Source of the DNA: Spirochaetia bacterium
Lineage (GTDB): Bacteria; Spirochaetota; Spirochaetia; DSM-16054; Sediminispirochaetaceae
DNA: 64,000 bases
Assembly (NCBI GenBank): GCA_021736475.1
Contig: JAIPFV010000001.1
Location: 56,991-120,990, forward strand
Direction: 5' to 3'
Below the pieces are notes generated by a model. The model saw only the letters and a program-made list of their open reading frames with translations. It was not told where the DNA came from and ran no database searches. The position numbers and the translations under genes were made by a program. This document shows positions 51,656 to 59,251 of the stretch, in pieces; the stretch's first letter is position 1; every line of letters begins with the position of its first letter.

Positions 51656-51698
51656 CAAACCAGCAGAACTGACAAGGTTGATTCAAAGGGTGAAAAGT

Positions 51699-52571
51699 AT
51701 GAAGAATAAAATATCAGAGCAATATGATTCTCTTACCAAACAACAGAAAAAAATTGCCACTTACATTTTAGACAATATGAACGATGTGATTTTTGAAAAT
51801 GTGACCTTCCTGGCTGAACAGACCGGTACCAGTGTTGCCTCGGTAGTAAGGTTCGCTAATGCCCTTGGATATGACGGATTTCCCCAGCTTAAAGAGGATC
51901 TGATAAACTATTATAAAAATCAGATGGACATTGCAGATAGATTTAAACGGACAATCGACAATTTGCCCGAAGGGAGGCCTAGTTTTGCAGCGATTTCCCA
52001 GTCCGAGGTGGATTATCTTCAGAAAGCGGTTAGCACGCTTGACCAAAACGCCTTCGACCAGGTGGTAGATTTAATTTGTGCTGCACAAAAGGTCTATGTC
52101 TTCGGCAATAGTTCAAACGAAAGCCTGGCCAACAACCTATGGTTTCGCCTTGACCGTCTTGGTTTGGAAGTACTACAACTTTCACAGTCTGGTCACTGTC
52201 TTATCGAACGTTTGTTCAAACTTAATGCTGATGATGTGATAGTAGTGTTCGATTTTTTTACCCCTTCCCTGGATACTACCAGAATTCATGAGCTCCATGA
52301 GCGTAATCGTGCGAAAATAATATCCGTCACCGATACCATCAACCCCAGCATGATTAAAAATTCAACGGTGGTACTGCATGCAAAACGAGGCTCCCCTGAA
52401 AACTTTAACTCCCATGTAGTTCCCTCTGCAATTATTAATGCGCTAGTTATTGCAGTGGCTCATGAGCTTGGTCAACCAGCTATTGATAAACTGAAAGAAC
52501 TTTCCAAGTTGCGGGAGGTCTTCTCATATCCTCCACTTGACAACAGTATGCGTCTTGAAAACATTCGGTAA
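51699..52571 (+). CDS. MurR/RpiR family transcriptional regulator
   Basis: A 290-residue regulator with an N-terminal HTH of the RpiR type (SLTKQQKKIATYILDNMNDV, then LAEQTGTSVASVVRFANALGYDGFPQLKEDL) and a C-terminal SIS domain (VYVFGNSSNESLANNLWFRLDRLG) that senses a phosphosugar or related ligand in characterised members. The ATG at 51699 has AAAGGG just upstream; the in-frame TTG at 51678 is less likely. It is divergent from the DUF6282 operon and upstream of the DUF362 gene, both plausible targets. Ligand unknown. Confidence 0.88.
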   Translation: MKNKISEQYDSLTKQQKKIATYILDNMNDVIFENVTFLAEQTGTSVASVVRFANALGYDGFPQLKEDLINYYKNQMDIADRFKRTIDNLPEGRPSFAAISQSEVDYLQKAVSTLDQNAFDQVVDLICAAQKVYVFGNSSNESLANNLWFRLDRLGLEVLQLSQSGHCLIERLFKLNADDVIVVFDFFTPSLDTTRIHELHERNRAKIISVTDTINPSMIKNSTVVLHAKRGSPENFNSHVVPSAIINALVIAVAHELGQPAIDKLKELSKLREVFSYPPLDNSMRLENIR

Positions 52572-52772
52572 TACTCTCTATAATTTCATAGAGCTAGAGC
52601 GACTTAAATTCCAGCCTCCTATAATAAACTGCCTTCTGCCATAATGTGAAATAAGGTTTCAAAAATACATTTTGTTCATTGACTATTATTACCTCCGATG
52701 CAAAAATACATCTAAATCTGATAAAGCCTGTAGATAATGAAATTTTTGTGAAAAATATTAAGGAGAAAGATA

Positions 52773-53678
52773 ATGGTAAAACCCCGGGAACGTACAAAAA
52801 ATGTATATATGCAGGAGGGGAAACCGCTGGTTGTCAAGGTTCCTCATTTTAATGGAGATTATCTTCCGGAAACTGTAGCTCAGGCGGCGGAGATGCTTGG
52901 TGGAGTAGAAAAATCAATAAAGCCGGGTGACAAGGTAATTCTAAAACCTAATTTTAACTGTAGATTCGCCATGCCCCTGTCCACTCATCTTACTTTTTTA
53001 AGCTCGGTAATAGAGCTGCTGCAGGATCATGGGGCTAAAGTAACCGTAGCTGAGAGTTCCGGTAAAGCCGACGGTCCTACAGAAGAGGTGGTTAGGGACC
53101 TGAAGATTCTTCCTCTTCTTGAACGTTACGGTGTAGCCTTTGTGGATTTTGAAAAAGATCAGTGGCTGGAGATGGAAATACCAGGAAAACATTTTAAGAA
53201 ACTACGGGTTCCGAAATCAATATACGAAGCGGATAAGCGGGTCTATATTGCAAATGCACGGGGTCACAATTCCGCTCGCTTTTCCGCAAGTCAGAAGCTA
53301 AGTGTGGGCTGGATCGATTCTGAATATCGGGGGTTTTTCCACGAGGAGAGGTCACTGGTTGAGTATAAGATACCCGAGCTCAACTTAGGATGGCAGCCGG
53401 ACCTGGTCTTTATTGATGCCCGGCGTACCACTATCTCTCAATCCGGACGCGGTGCATACATATATCCGAATGTGGTGCTTGCCTCGGGAGATATGGTAGC
53501 GATAGATGCGGAGGCGATGAAAATAATAAAGAGCTTTCCCGCGGATAATTTACTTGATATACCCCTGGAAGAGATGGGACAGTTTGCTGCCGCTACTGCC
53601 TACGGATTGGGGTCACTGGATTATACCCTGCTTGAGGCTGAGGGTAATCTAGAGACCCTGCAGAAAAGCAGGTTCTAA
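52773..53678 (+). CDS. DUF362 family protein
   Basis: A 301-residue protein of the DUF362 family: GDKVILKPNFN near 51-61, VTVAESSGKADGPTEEVV, a central VPKSIYEADKRVYIANARGH and VVLASGDMVAIDAEAMKII near 230-250. The ferredoxin domain some DUF362 proteins carry is absent. The family has no established function. AAGGAG stands 7 bases before the ATG. Its 200-bp upstream gap contains the 11-mer CAAAAATACAT twice (52660-52670, 52701-52711), about four helical turns apart, which could be regulator sites. Grouping with DUF6282/DUF3830 and RpiR suggests a shared pathway. Confidence 0.8.
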   Translation: MVKPRERTKNVYMQEGKPLVVKVPHFNGDYLPETVAQAAEMLGGVEKSIKPGDKVILKPNFNCRFAMPLSTHLTFLSSVIELLQDHGAKVTVAESSGKADGPTEEVVRDLKILPLLERYGVAFVDFEKDQWLEMEIPGKHFKKLRVPKSIYEADKRVYIANARGHNSARFSASQKLSVGWIDSEYRGFFHEERSLVEYKIPELNLGWQPDLVFIDARRTTISQSGRGAYIYPNVVLASGDMVAIDAEAMKIIKSFPADNLLDIPLEEMGQFAAATAYGLGSLDYTLLEAEGNLETLQKSRF

Positions 53679-53773
53679 ACTCTACGGCAGTATATATAGC
53701 ATGTATGTCAGGTGGGGGAGTGGTAAATCAACGTGAGCCGTGCATTTAAAAGGCTGTATATCTCCACGAGGAG

Positions 53774-53806
53774 GAGGGCTGCAGTCCTTCCCTCGTGAAT
53801 GCAGGG
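53774..53806. terminator. Hairpin after the chromate-transporter genes
   Basis: An imperfect 33-base palindrome (CACGAGG arms, centre CTGCAG) lies 9 bases after the minus-strand chromate-transporter stop. It lacks a T run on either strand, so a terminator role is only suggested by position between convergent genes. Confidence 0.4.
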
Positions 53807-53814
53807 TACGGTTT

Positions 53815-54363
53815 TTAGAAAAGGAAAATTCCGATAAGGCCCCCAGCCACAATGTAATAGACCGGGTAGGCTTTTGTTTTCCAGTACACCAGGGCGATGA
53901 CCGCTCCTAGGGTGAAGGCCGGCAGTTCGAACCAGCCCGTTCCGGGGAAATGTTCCATCAGCAGGACCGAGTTGGACAGGACAAACCAGGCGGCCGCGGC
54001 AATCAAGCCGATGGCCGCCGGGCGGACTCCGCCCAGTACGTTTTGTACCAGAGGATGGTCGGAAAAATTGCGCATAAATCGGGCAATGAGAATAATTATA
54101 ATTAGTGAAGGAGCAACCATCCCGGCGGTAGCGGCAAGCGAGCCCGGAAAAGAGGCGGCTTTAAAGCCCGCATAGGTGGCCATATTGATGCCGATCGGTC
54201 CGGGGGTGGACTGGCTAACCGCCAGCATGTCGATAAACTCGGCCCCTGAGACCCAGCCCCCGGCTACCAGTTCCTCCCGCAGCAGAGGGATAGCCGCTAG
54301 GCCGCCGCCGATAGTAAACAGGCCAATCTTAAAAAATGCGGCAAAAATAGTGAGCAAACTCAT
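53815..54363 (-). CDS. Chromate transporter family, second short subunit
   Basis: A 182-residue membrane protein of the CHR family (short, single-domain form). The conserved GLFTIGGGLAAIPLLREELV (residues 12-31) and VSQSTPGPIGINMATYAGF (about 49-67) are present, with five to six hydrophobic segments. Short CHR proteins work in pairs; the partner gene directly precedes and overlaps by 4 bases. CHR proteins are known for chromate efflux, but in bacteria without chromate exposure the natural anion may differ. Confidence 0.9.
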   Translation of the reverse strand: MSLLTIFAAFFKIGLFTIGGGLAAIPLLREELVAGGWVSGAEFIDMLAVSQSTPGPIGINMATYAGFKAASFPGSLAATAGMVAPSLIIIILIARFMRNFSDHPLVQNVLGGVRPAAIGLIAAAAWFVLSNSVLLMEHFPGTGWFELPAFTLGAVIALVYWKTKAYPVYYIVAGGLIGIFLF

Positions 54364-54941
54364 TTCTGATCACCTCTTCCATTGTTTTCCGGGTCGACAT
54401 GTTTTCTACGAGCCAAAGCACCTGCGGCAAGGCCGATGAAGGCTCCCGTCAGCAGAACAGGAATAGGCGAGAGCCTGAGTAGCGCTACGCCGATAAATGC
54501 CCCTATGAACAAAACTACCCCCTGCAGCCCGTGGACAGCCTTTTTGATGAGGGAGGCCACCGTAAAGCTCAGCAGCACCGCCACCGCCACCCGGATTCCC
54601 CGCAGCGCCTTTTGAACCACTACTTCATCCTGAAAGCGGGCAAAAAATATGGCTATGATGGTGATTATAATGAGCGAGGGGCCGACCATTCCTGCGGTGG
54701 AGGCCAGCGCACCCCACACTCCCCGCCGCTTGTAGCCGACAAAGGTGGCCGTATTTATCGCGATAATTCCGGGGGTGGCTTGGGCGATAGCGTAGTAATC
54801 GATGAGCTCGGCGTCGCTTAGCCAATCCCGGTCCTCTACCATCTCGCGGCGAAGCATCGGCAGCATTACGTAGCCACCGCCGATGGAAAATAGGCCGATT
54901 TTGAAAAATATGATAAAAAGGTTCAGTAGTTCGCGTAGCAT
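54360..54941 (-). CDS. Chromate transporter family, first short subunit
   Basis: A 193-residue CHR-family membrane protein: IGLFSIGGGYVMLPMLRREMV (about 15-34) and IAQATPGIIAINTATFVGY (about 51-69) repeat the motifs of the partner encoded downstream. Together the two halves make the equivalent of a two-domain ChrA. Translation of the second gene is coupled through the 4-base ATGA overlap. The two sequences are similar but clearly diverged, as expected for an old duplication with opposite membrane topology. Confidence 0.9.
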   Translation of the reverse strand: MLRELLNLFIIFFKIGLFSIGGGYVMLPMLRREMVEDRDWLSDAELIDYYAIAQATPGIIAINTATFVGYKRRGVWGALASTAGMVGPSLIIITIIAIFFARFQDEVVVQKALRGIRVAVAVLLSFTVASLIKKAVHGLQGVVLFIGAFIGVALLRLSPIPVLLTGAFIGLAAGALARRKHVDPENNGRGDQK

Positions 54942-55055
54942 TGCTTTTCCATTAGTATTGTTTTTTGGCTGTTCTATGAACGTGCGCCGCGATTGTATGC
55001 GATAAAACCGAGCACTGCAAGCAGTCTTTAGTCAAAAAACATACTACGCTACAAT

Positions 55056-55084
55056 TTGACATATCGGGGCGGTGCGCCTATTAT
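55056..55084 (+). promoter_or_regulatory. Promoter of the PAP2 gene
   Basis: TTGACA (55056-55061), 17 bases, TATTAT (55079-55084): close to consensus. The ATG at 55091 is exactly 7 bases after the -10 box, i.e. at the predicted +1. Confidence 0.85.
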
Positions 55085-55090
55085 GGCTCT

Positions 55091-55960
55091 ATGGAATTAC
55101 AAGTTGAACTGCTGAAAATGATACAGCAGATTCGGTTTCCTCTGTTGGATGTGCTGTTTCAGGCAATAACTATGACTGCAGAGGAACTGGTTATTATTGT
55201 AATTGCGGCATGGTTTTTGTGGTGCGGCAACAAGCAGCTTGGGTATCGGGTGGGCTTTGCCTTTTTGGTAAGCACTGTGGTGAACCCCCTGCTTAAAAAC
55301 AGCTTTCGCCTGGAACGGCCGATCGGCATTGAGGGCATCGAGTCTCAACGGGTGCATACTGCGGAAGGGTTTGCCTTTCCCAGCGGGCATACCCAGGCCG
55401 CCGCTGCCCTCTGGACAGGGTTGATGAGCTTTGTCCGTCGCCCCTGGATGTACCGGCTTGGTGGGAGTATGATTGTGCTGGTTGCTCTTTCAAGGATGTA
55501 CTTGGGGGTGCACTGGCCTATGGATGTGCTCGGTGGTGCTGCAGCGGGGATAATTACCGCGCTGTTGATGAACAAGCTCTTCGATCTGGCTTCACGGCGC
55601 AAGAACAAATACCTGCTGCTGTGGGCGGTAATTCCGCTATTCCTAGGGTTGTTTCTGTTTGAAGATAAAAACTATGTGCAGCCCTTTGGGGCCCTGCTCG
55701 GGTTTTGGCTGGGGTATCTTCTTGAGGAGCGGTATATAAAAATTGAAGTTTCAGCTGTGTGGTGGCGGCAGGGACTGAAAATGGCTGTCGGTTTGCTGGG
55801 ATTGATCGGTATTAGAGTAGGCCTGAAGCTGCTGCTCGGAACAGTCTTTCCTGCCGACTTTATGGTTTCTGACCTCATACGGTACTTTTTTATAGGGCTA
55901 TGGCTAACTGCTGGTGCACCCTATGTGTTTAAAAATTGTAACATACAATATAAGAAATAA
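55091..55960 (+). CDS. PAP2-family membrane phosphatase
   Basis: Integral membrane phosphatase of 289 residues with the three PAP2 motifs: KNSFRLERP (near 74), PSGHTQAAAALW (near 97) and SRMYLGVHWPMDVLGG (near 136), containing the catalytic histidines. About six transmembrane segments surround them; the C-terminal third adds further helices not found in minimal PAP2 proteins. Likely substrates are undecaprenyl pyrophosphate, phosphatidate or related lipids. It has no ribosome site, and its promoter places +1 at the ATG. Confidence 0.9.
   Translation: MELQVELLKMIQQIRFPLLDVLFQAITMTAEELVIIVIAAWFLWCGNKQLGYRVGFAFLVSTVVNPLLKNSFRLERPIGIEGIESQRVHTAEGFAFPSGHTQAAAALWTGLMSFVRRPWMYRLGGSMIVLVALSRMYLGVHWPMDVLGGAAAGIITALLMNKLFDLASRRKNKYLLLWAVIPLFLGLFLFEDKNYVQPFGALLGFWLGYLLEERYIKIEVSAVWWRQGLKMAVGLLGLIGIRVGLKLLLGTVFPADFMVSDLIRYFFIGLWLTAGAPYVFKNCNIQYKK
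55935..55949. promoter_or_regulatory. Operator-like repeat before the GntR/LacI gene
   Basis: ATTGTA-N3-TACAAT, a perfect inverted repeat of 6 bp at the end of the PAP2 gene, with a further AATTGTAT half-site at 55965-55972, just upstream of the regulator promoter. The half-site TTGTA recurs before the transporter operon at 57196-57208 and 57313-57323. Confidence 0.5.
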
Positions 55961-55982
55961 TAGAAATTGTATTGCTTAATAG

Positions 55983-56011
55983 TTGACAAATGCATATTTT
56001 GCTTTCATACT
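55983..56011 (+). promoter_or_regulatory. Promoter of the GntR/LacI gene
   Basis: TTGACA (55983-55988), 17 bases, CATACT (56006-56011); the ATG at 56019 follows after 7 bases with no ribosome site. Confidence 0.7.
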
Positions 56012-56018
56012 TTGTGTG

Positions 56019-57122
56019 ATGGAAACACACTCGAATTCGAAACATAAGTATCTTGAAATTGCCGATATCATTCGTAAGGATATTGTAGCCGGGGTGTATG
56101 CGGTCGGGGAAAAAATTCCGCCTATTCGTCGCTTATCTGAGAAGTACGGAGTTAACCCGCAGACAGTTAATAAGGCAACCGCCCATTTAGCCAGTCTTGG
56201 TTATCTACAGCCACGTCAGGGTGCGGGCTCTACAGTGACTGTTCCGTATGAAAAAGCGCCAACCCGTTATATTGGTATGCTGGTCGACCGTTCTCGCAGC
56301 CACTGGCTTACCGACCAGGAGAATCCTGAAAACAGTCACAGCCGAGATATTTACTTCTCTTATTTTATGTTGATGAATAACAACAAGATAAATGCCGATT
56401 TTATAATTTACGATAAGGACTGCGAGACGGTTCCGGAGGAATTTAAGGAAAAGGCTCTCAAGGCATCCGGCTTTTTTGTACAGGGTAGTCTACCTAAGTG
56501 CTATTTTGAGTTTTTAGGACAGCATGAAATTCCCGCAGTTCTAATTAACCGCAATTTGGCAAAGGGCTCTGCGGGAAAATTTGGTTCAGTGCTAATATCA
56601 GAAGAAAAAATACGAGATATGCTCAATTATCTGGTCAGTATGGGCCATACTAAGCTCCTGTTTGCCTTTTCTAAAGAGTTTGAGGAGAATGAGGTCTATT
56701 ATCGACGTTTAGGTGAACTTCAGTCGGCTATCAAAAGCTGGGGCGATTCTCGAATCCAGCTTGAGGTTTTCGCATTCGATGCCCATGAGGGTGAAACTGT
56801 GGTGCAGCTAGAGGCATATCTACAGGATGGGTTTTCGGCCGCCTTTGGGTATAACGACGTTTCTGCTCTTCGGCTCTACTCCCTGCTCAATACAACGGGT
56901 CACTCAATTCCCGAAGATTTTTCAGTGGTTGGTTTTGATGATATTATGGCCAGCAACCTGGCCAACCCTCCACTGACTACGCTGCGGGTAAACCGGGCAT
57001 CCCTAGTTCATGAAGGCTTTTCTATTATGGAAGAATTGATTTCCAGTCGCGCTCCCATTTATCTGGAAAAAACCCTAAAAACTGAATTGATTATTCGCAA
57101 ATCGGTATTTGTAAAAAAATAG
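56019..57122 (+). CDS. GntR-HTH/LacI-type regulator, AraR-like
   Basis: Transcription factor of 367 residues with a GntR winged-helix N-terminus (HKYLEIADIIRKDIVAGVYAVGEKIPP, then EKYGVNPQTVNKATAHLASLGYL) and a LacI/GalR-type periplasmic-binding-protein domain (RYIGMLVDRSRS to SVVGFDDIMASNLANPPLTTLRV). This is the build of AraR-like sugar-responsive repressors. The start METHSNSKHKYLEI at 56019 suits the domain; the frame is open upstream to 55983 but that lies inside the promoter. It precedes a sugar ABC transporter and glycosidase genes, its likely targets. Confidence 0.88.
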   Translation: METHSNSKHKYLEIADIIRKDIVAGVYAVGEKIPPIRRLSEKYGVNPQTVNKATAHLASLGYLQPRQGAGSTVTVPYEKAPTRYIGMLVDRSRSHWLTDQENPENSHSRDIYFSYFMLMNNNKINADFIIYDKDCETVPEEFKEKALKASGFFVQGSLPKCYFEFLGQHEIPAVLINRNLAKGSAGKFGSVLISEEKIRDMLNYLVSMGHTKLLFAFSKEFEENEVYYRRLGELQSAIKSWGDSRIQLEVFAFDAHEGETVVQLEAYLQDGFSAAFGYNDVSALRLYSLLNTTGHSIPEDFSVVGFDDIMASNLANPPLTTLRVNRASLVHEGFSIMEELISSRAPIYLEKTLKTELIIRKSVFVKK

Positions 57123-57195
57123 CAGCTCCCGGATGTATTAAACCAAAACTCAGGTAATCTTCTTCTTAACACGATCAAAAAAAATCGATTATATA

Positions 57196-57208
57196 TTGTA
57201 CGGTACAA
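57196..57208. promoter_or_regulatory. AraR-like operator upstream of the sugar operon
   Basis: TTGTAC-G-GTACAA, a perfect palindrome close to the Bacillus AraR box (TTGTACGTACAA core), about 40 bases before the -35 box of the transporter operon. An extra AATTGTAT lies at 57216-57223. Confidence 0.6.
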
Positions 57209-57245
57209 AAAGTAAAATTGTATTGTATAAATAACGAAAAAAGAG

Positions 57246-57273
57246 TTGACATCAATTAGAATTGTGTTACTAT
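57246..57273 (+). promoter_or_regulatory. Promoter of the sugar-transporter operon
   Basis: TTGACA (57246-57251), 16 bases, TACTAT (57268-57273). The leader is about 55 bases and carries a palindrome TACAA-T-TTGTA (57313-57323) just before the AAGGAG ribosome site, a further candidate operator. Confidence 0.65.
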
Positions 57274-57336
57274 AAAAAAGTAACAAGTTAGGGTGTTGGC
57301 ATCAATGCTCTATACAATTTGTAGTAAGGAGTGTGC

Positions 57337-58329
57337 ATGAACGCTGGTAGGTCTGATGTACAGGAGCCTAATTTACAAAAAAGTGTTTTGAATAAACGAG
57401 GTTTGAAGAAGTCTGATCTTCATAAGGCAGCAGTTTTCAATCCCGAGGGGCAGCGTTCAATGTGGATTGCTCTGTTTCTCCTACCGACTATGTTGGTGTT
57501 TTTAATGTTTATTTTGTGGCCGATCATCGCCAGTATCTATTACTCCTTCTTCCAGTGGAACGGAATAGGGGAGTGGCCGAGTTATTATGTAGGGCTGCGA
57601 AATTATCAGGATTTGATTGGGGATAGTCACTTCTGGAATGCCTTCAAAAATACGGTGGTCTTTGTAGTACTGAATAATCTGATTAAACTTCCGCTCACTT
57701 TAATAATCGCCTACATGCTGAACAATCCCCGTTTGCGGTTTTCTAATTTGTACCGTACCGGGCTCTTCCTGCCGATGGTCAGTTCAACCGCTATTATAGG
57801 GATAGTAATGACCTTTATATTAAATCCCTGGAACGGCCCTCTGAATAAGATGCTGTTGGAAATTGGAGTACTCGGAAGGCCGGTCGACTGGCTGGGAAAC
57901 ATTAACCTGGCAATGCTTGTGGTTATTCTGGTGGAGGTGTGGCACTACTCCGGACAGTACATCATCTATTGGCTGGCGGGTTTGCAAACCATTCCTAAAG
58001 AGCTATATGAGGCGGCTGAAGTGGATGGGGCGAACTCGGTGCAGACCTTTCTGTTTGTTACCATTCCCGCCCTTAAACCGGTCATCATTATCGTTACCTT
58101 GTTGGGTATTGTAATGTCCCTGCGAGTCTTTGACATTGTAATGGCCATGACCGGCGGCGGACCGGCTTTCTCAACTGATGTGATCGGCACTTTTATCTAT
58201 CGGAATGCCTTCGGCACAGCTTCTCCGCGAATCGGCTACTCTTCGGCGGTGGCGGTGCTCTTCGGAGGACTCATTATGGTTCTTGGAACCCTACAGGGTA
58301 AAATCGTCGGGAGGGGCAACCATGGCTAA
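57337..58329 (+). CDS. Sugar ABC transporter permease, MalF-like
   Basis: Inner-membrane permease of the carbohydrate uptake 1 family (330 residues). After a polar N-terminal tail of about 40 residues come six transmembrane segments, starting at WIALFLLPTMLVFLMFILWP. The EAA loop that contacts the ATPase is YEAAEVDGANSVQTFLFVTIPALKP-like, near residues 220-245. AAGGAG lies 5 bases before the ATG at 57337. No ATPase gene is in the cluster, so a shared MsmK/UgpC-type ATPase elsewhere is likely. It overlaps the next gene by 8 bases. Confidence 0.9.
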   Translation: MNAGRSDVQEPNLQKSVLNKRGLKKSDLHKAAVFNPEGQRSMWIALFLLPTMLVFLMFILWPIIASIYYSFFQWNGIGEWPSYYVGLRNYQDLIGDSHFWNAFKNTVVFVVLNNLIKLPLTLIIAYMLNNPRLRFSNLYRTGLFLPMVSSTAIIGIVMTFILNPWNGPLNKMLLEIGVLGRPVDWLGNINLAMLVVILVEVWHYSGQYIIYWLAGLQTIPKELYEAAEVDGANSVQTFLFVTIPALKPVIIIVTLLGIVMSLRVFDIVMAMTGGGPAFSTDVIGTFIYRNAFGTASPRIGYSSAVAVLFGGLIMVLGTLQGKIVGRGNHG

Positions 58330-59176
58330 AGCAACGGGAGGGGACTATCTGCGACGTCTGATGCAGCGCGGCTCGCTGCATGCGGTTCTGATACTGTTGT
58401 GCATAATCTGGATATACCCGATTGTGTGGATGGTATCGGCAAGTTTTAAGACAAATGCTCAAATGTGGAACAACAGCGCCGGGCTGATACCCGACCCGCT
58501 GCAGCTGGATAACTACGTACGGGCTTGGACTACTTCCAACTTTTCCATTTACTTTCTGAATACCGTGATATTCGCGGTGAGTGTAGTGGCACTGATTGTT
58601 TTTCTGGGTTCAACCAGCGGTTATGTGCTTGGCCGATTTAAGTTTCCCGGTAAACGACTGATTATGGTGCTGTTCATCGGAACCACAGTGGTACCCCGGG
58701 CAACCACAATAATACCCCTGTTTCAACTTGCGGATATGCTGGGGCTACTCAACAACCGGATCGGCTACACCCTGGCCTATACCAGCAAAACCCTGATAAT
58801 CGCAATCCTGCTGTTTATAGGCTTCTATATCGGGGTTCCCCGGGAGATGGAAGACTCGGGAGCAATTGACGGCTGTAATTTCTGGCAGCAGTTCCGGCAT
58901 ATAATGCTGCCCCTGGCCAAACCGATTATCGGCACCGTAACTATTCTGAACACAATCGGGGCGTGGAAGGCCTTCATGATACCCTTGGTCTTTACCTTCA
59001 GCCGTCCGAATCTGCGCACCCTGGGCGTGGGTATGTACGCCTTTGTCGGCGAGTTTTCCAGTGATTGGGCGGCCATGGCGGCGGCCGCATCGATTTCGAT
59101 TGTACCCATGATGGTGGTATTTCTGCTGTTTCAACGCTACTTCATAGAAGGATTAGCGGGAGCAGTGAAAGGATAG
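58322..59176 (+). CDS. Sugar ABC transporter permease, MalG-like
   Basis: Second permease of the importer, 284 residues, six transmembrane segments (first at LHAVLILLCIIWIYPIVWMV). WMVSASFKTNAQM after the first helix and the EAA loop MEDSGAIDGCNFWQQFRHIM near 185 are typical of MalG-type subunits. The ATG at 58322 has GGGAGGGG upstream and overlaps the previous stop by 8 bases; the long open frame before it is the other permease's sequence in another frame. It pairs with the preceding permease. Confidence 0.9.
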   Translation: MAKATGGDYLRRLMQRGSLHAVLILLCIIWIYPIVWMVSASFKTNAQMWNNSAGLIPDPLQLDNYVRAWTTSNFSIYFLNTVIFAVSVVALIVFLGSTSGYVLGRFKFPGKRLIMVLFIGTTVVPRATTIIPLFQLADMLGLLNNRIGYTLAYTSKTLIIAILLFIGFYIGVPREMEDSGAIDGCNFWQQFRHIMLPLAKPIIGTVTILNTIGAWKAFMIPLVFTFSRPNLRTLGVGMYAFVGEFSSDWAAMAAAASISIVPMMVVFLLFQRYFIEGLAGAVKG

Positions 59177-59251
59177 AAGATGGTCTTGGCTTTGCACAAG
59201 CTTGCTTTGTACTAGCTTTGAACCACTTCACAAAAATTATTAGGAGGAGAA

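Noticed and set aside
59176-59251. Three GCTTTG-containing units between permease and binding-protein genes
   Set aside because: Short and irregular spacing; too weak to call a repeat or regulatory site.
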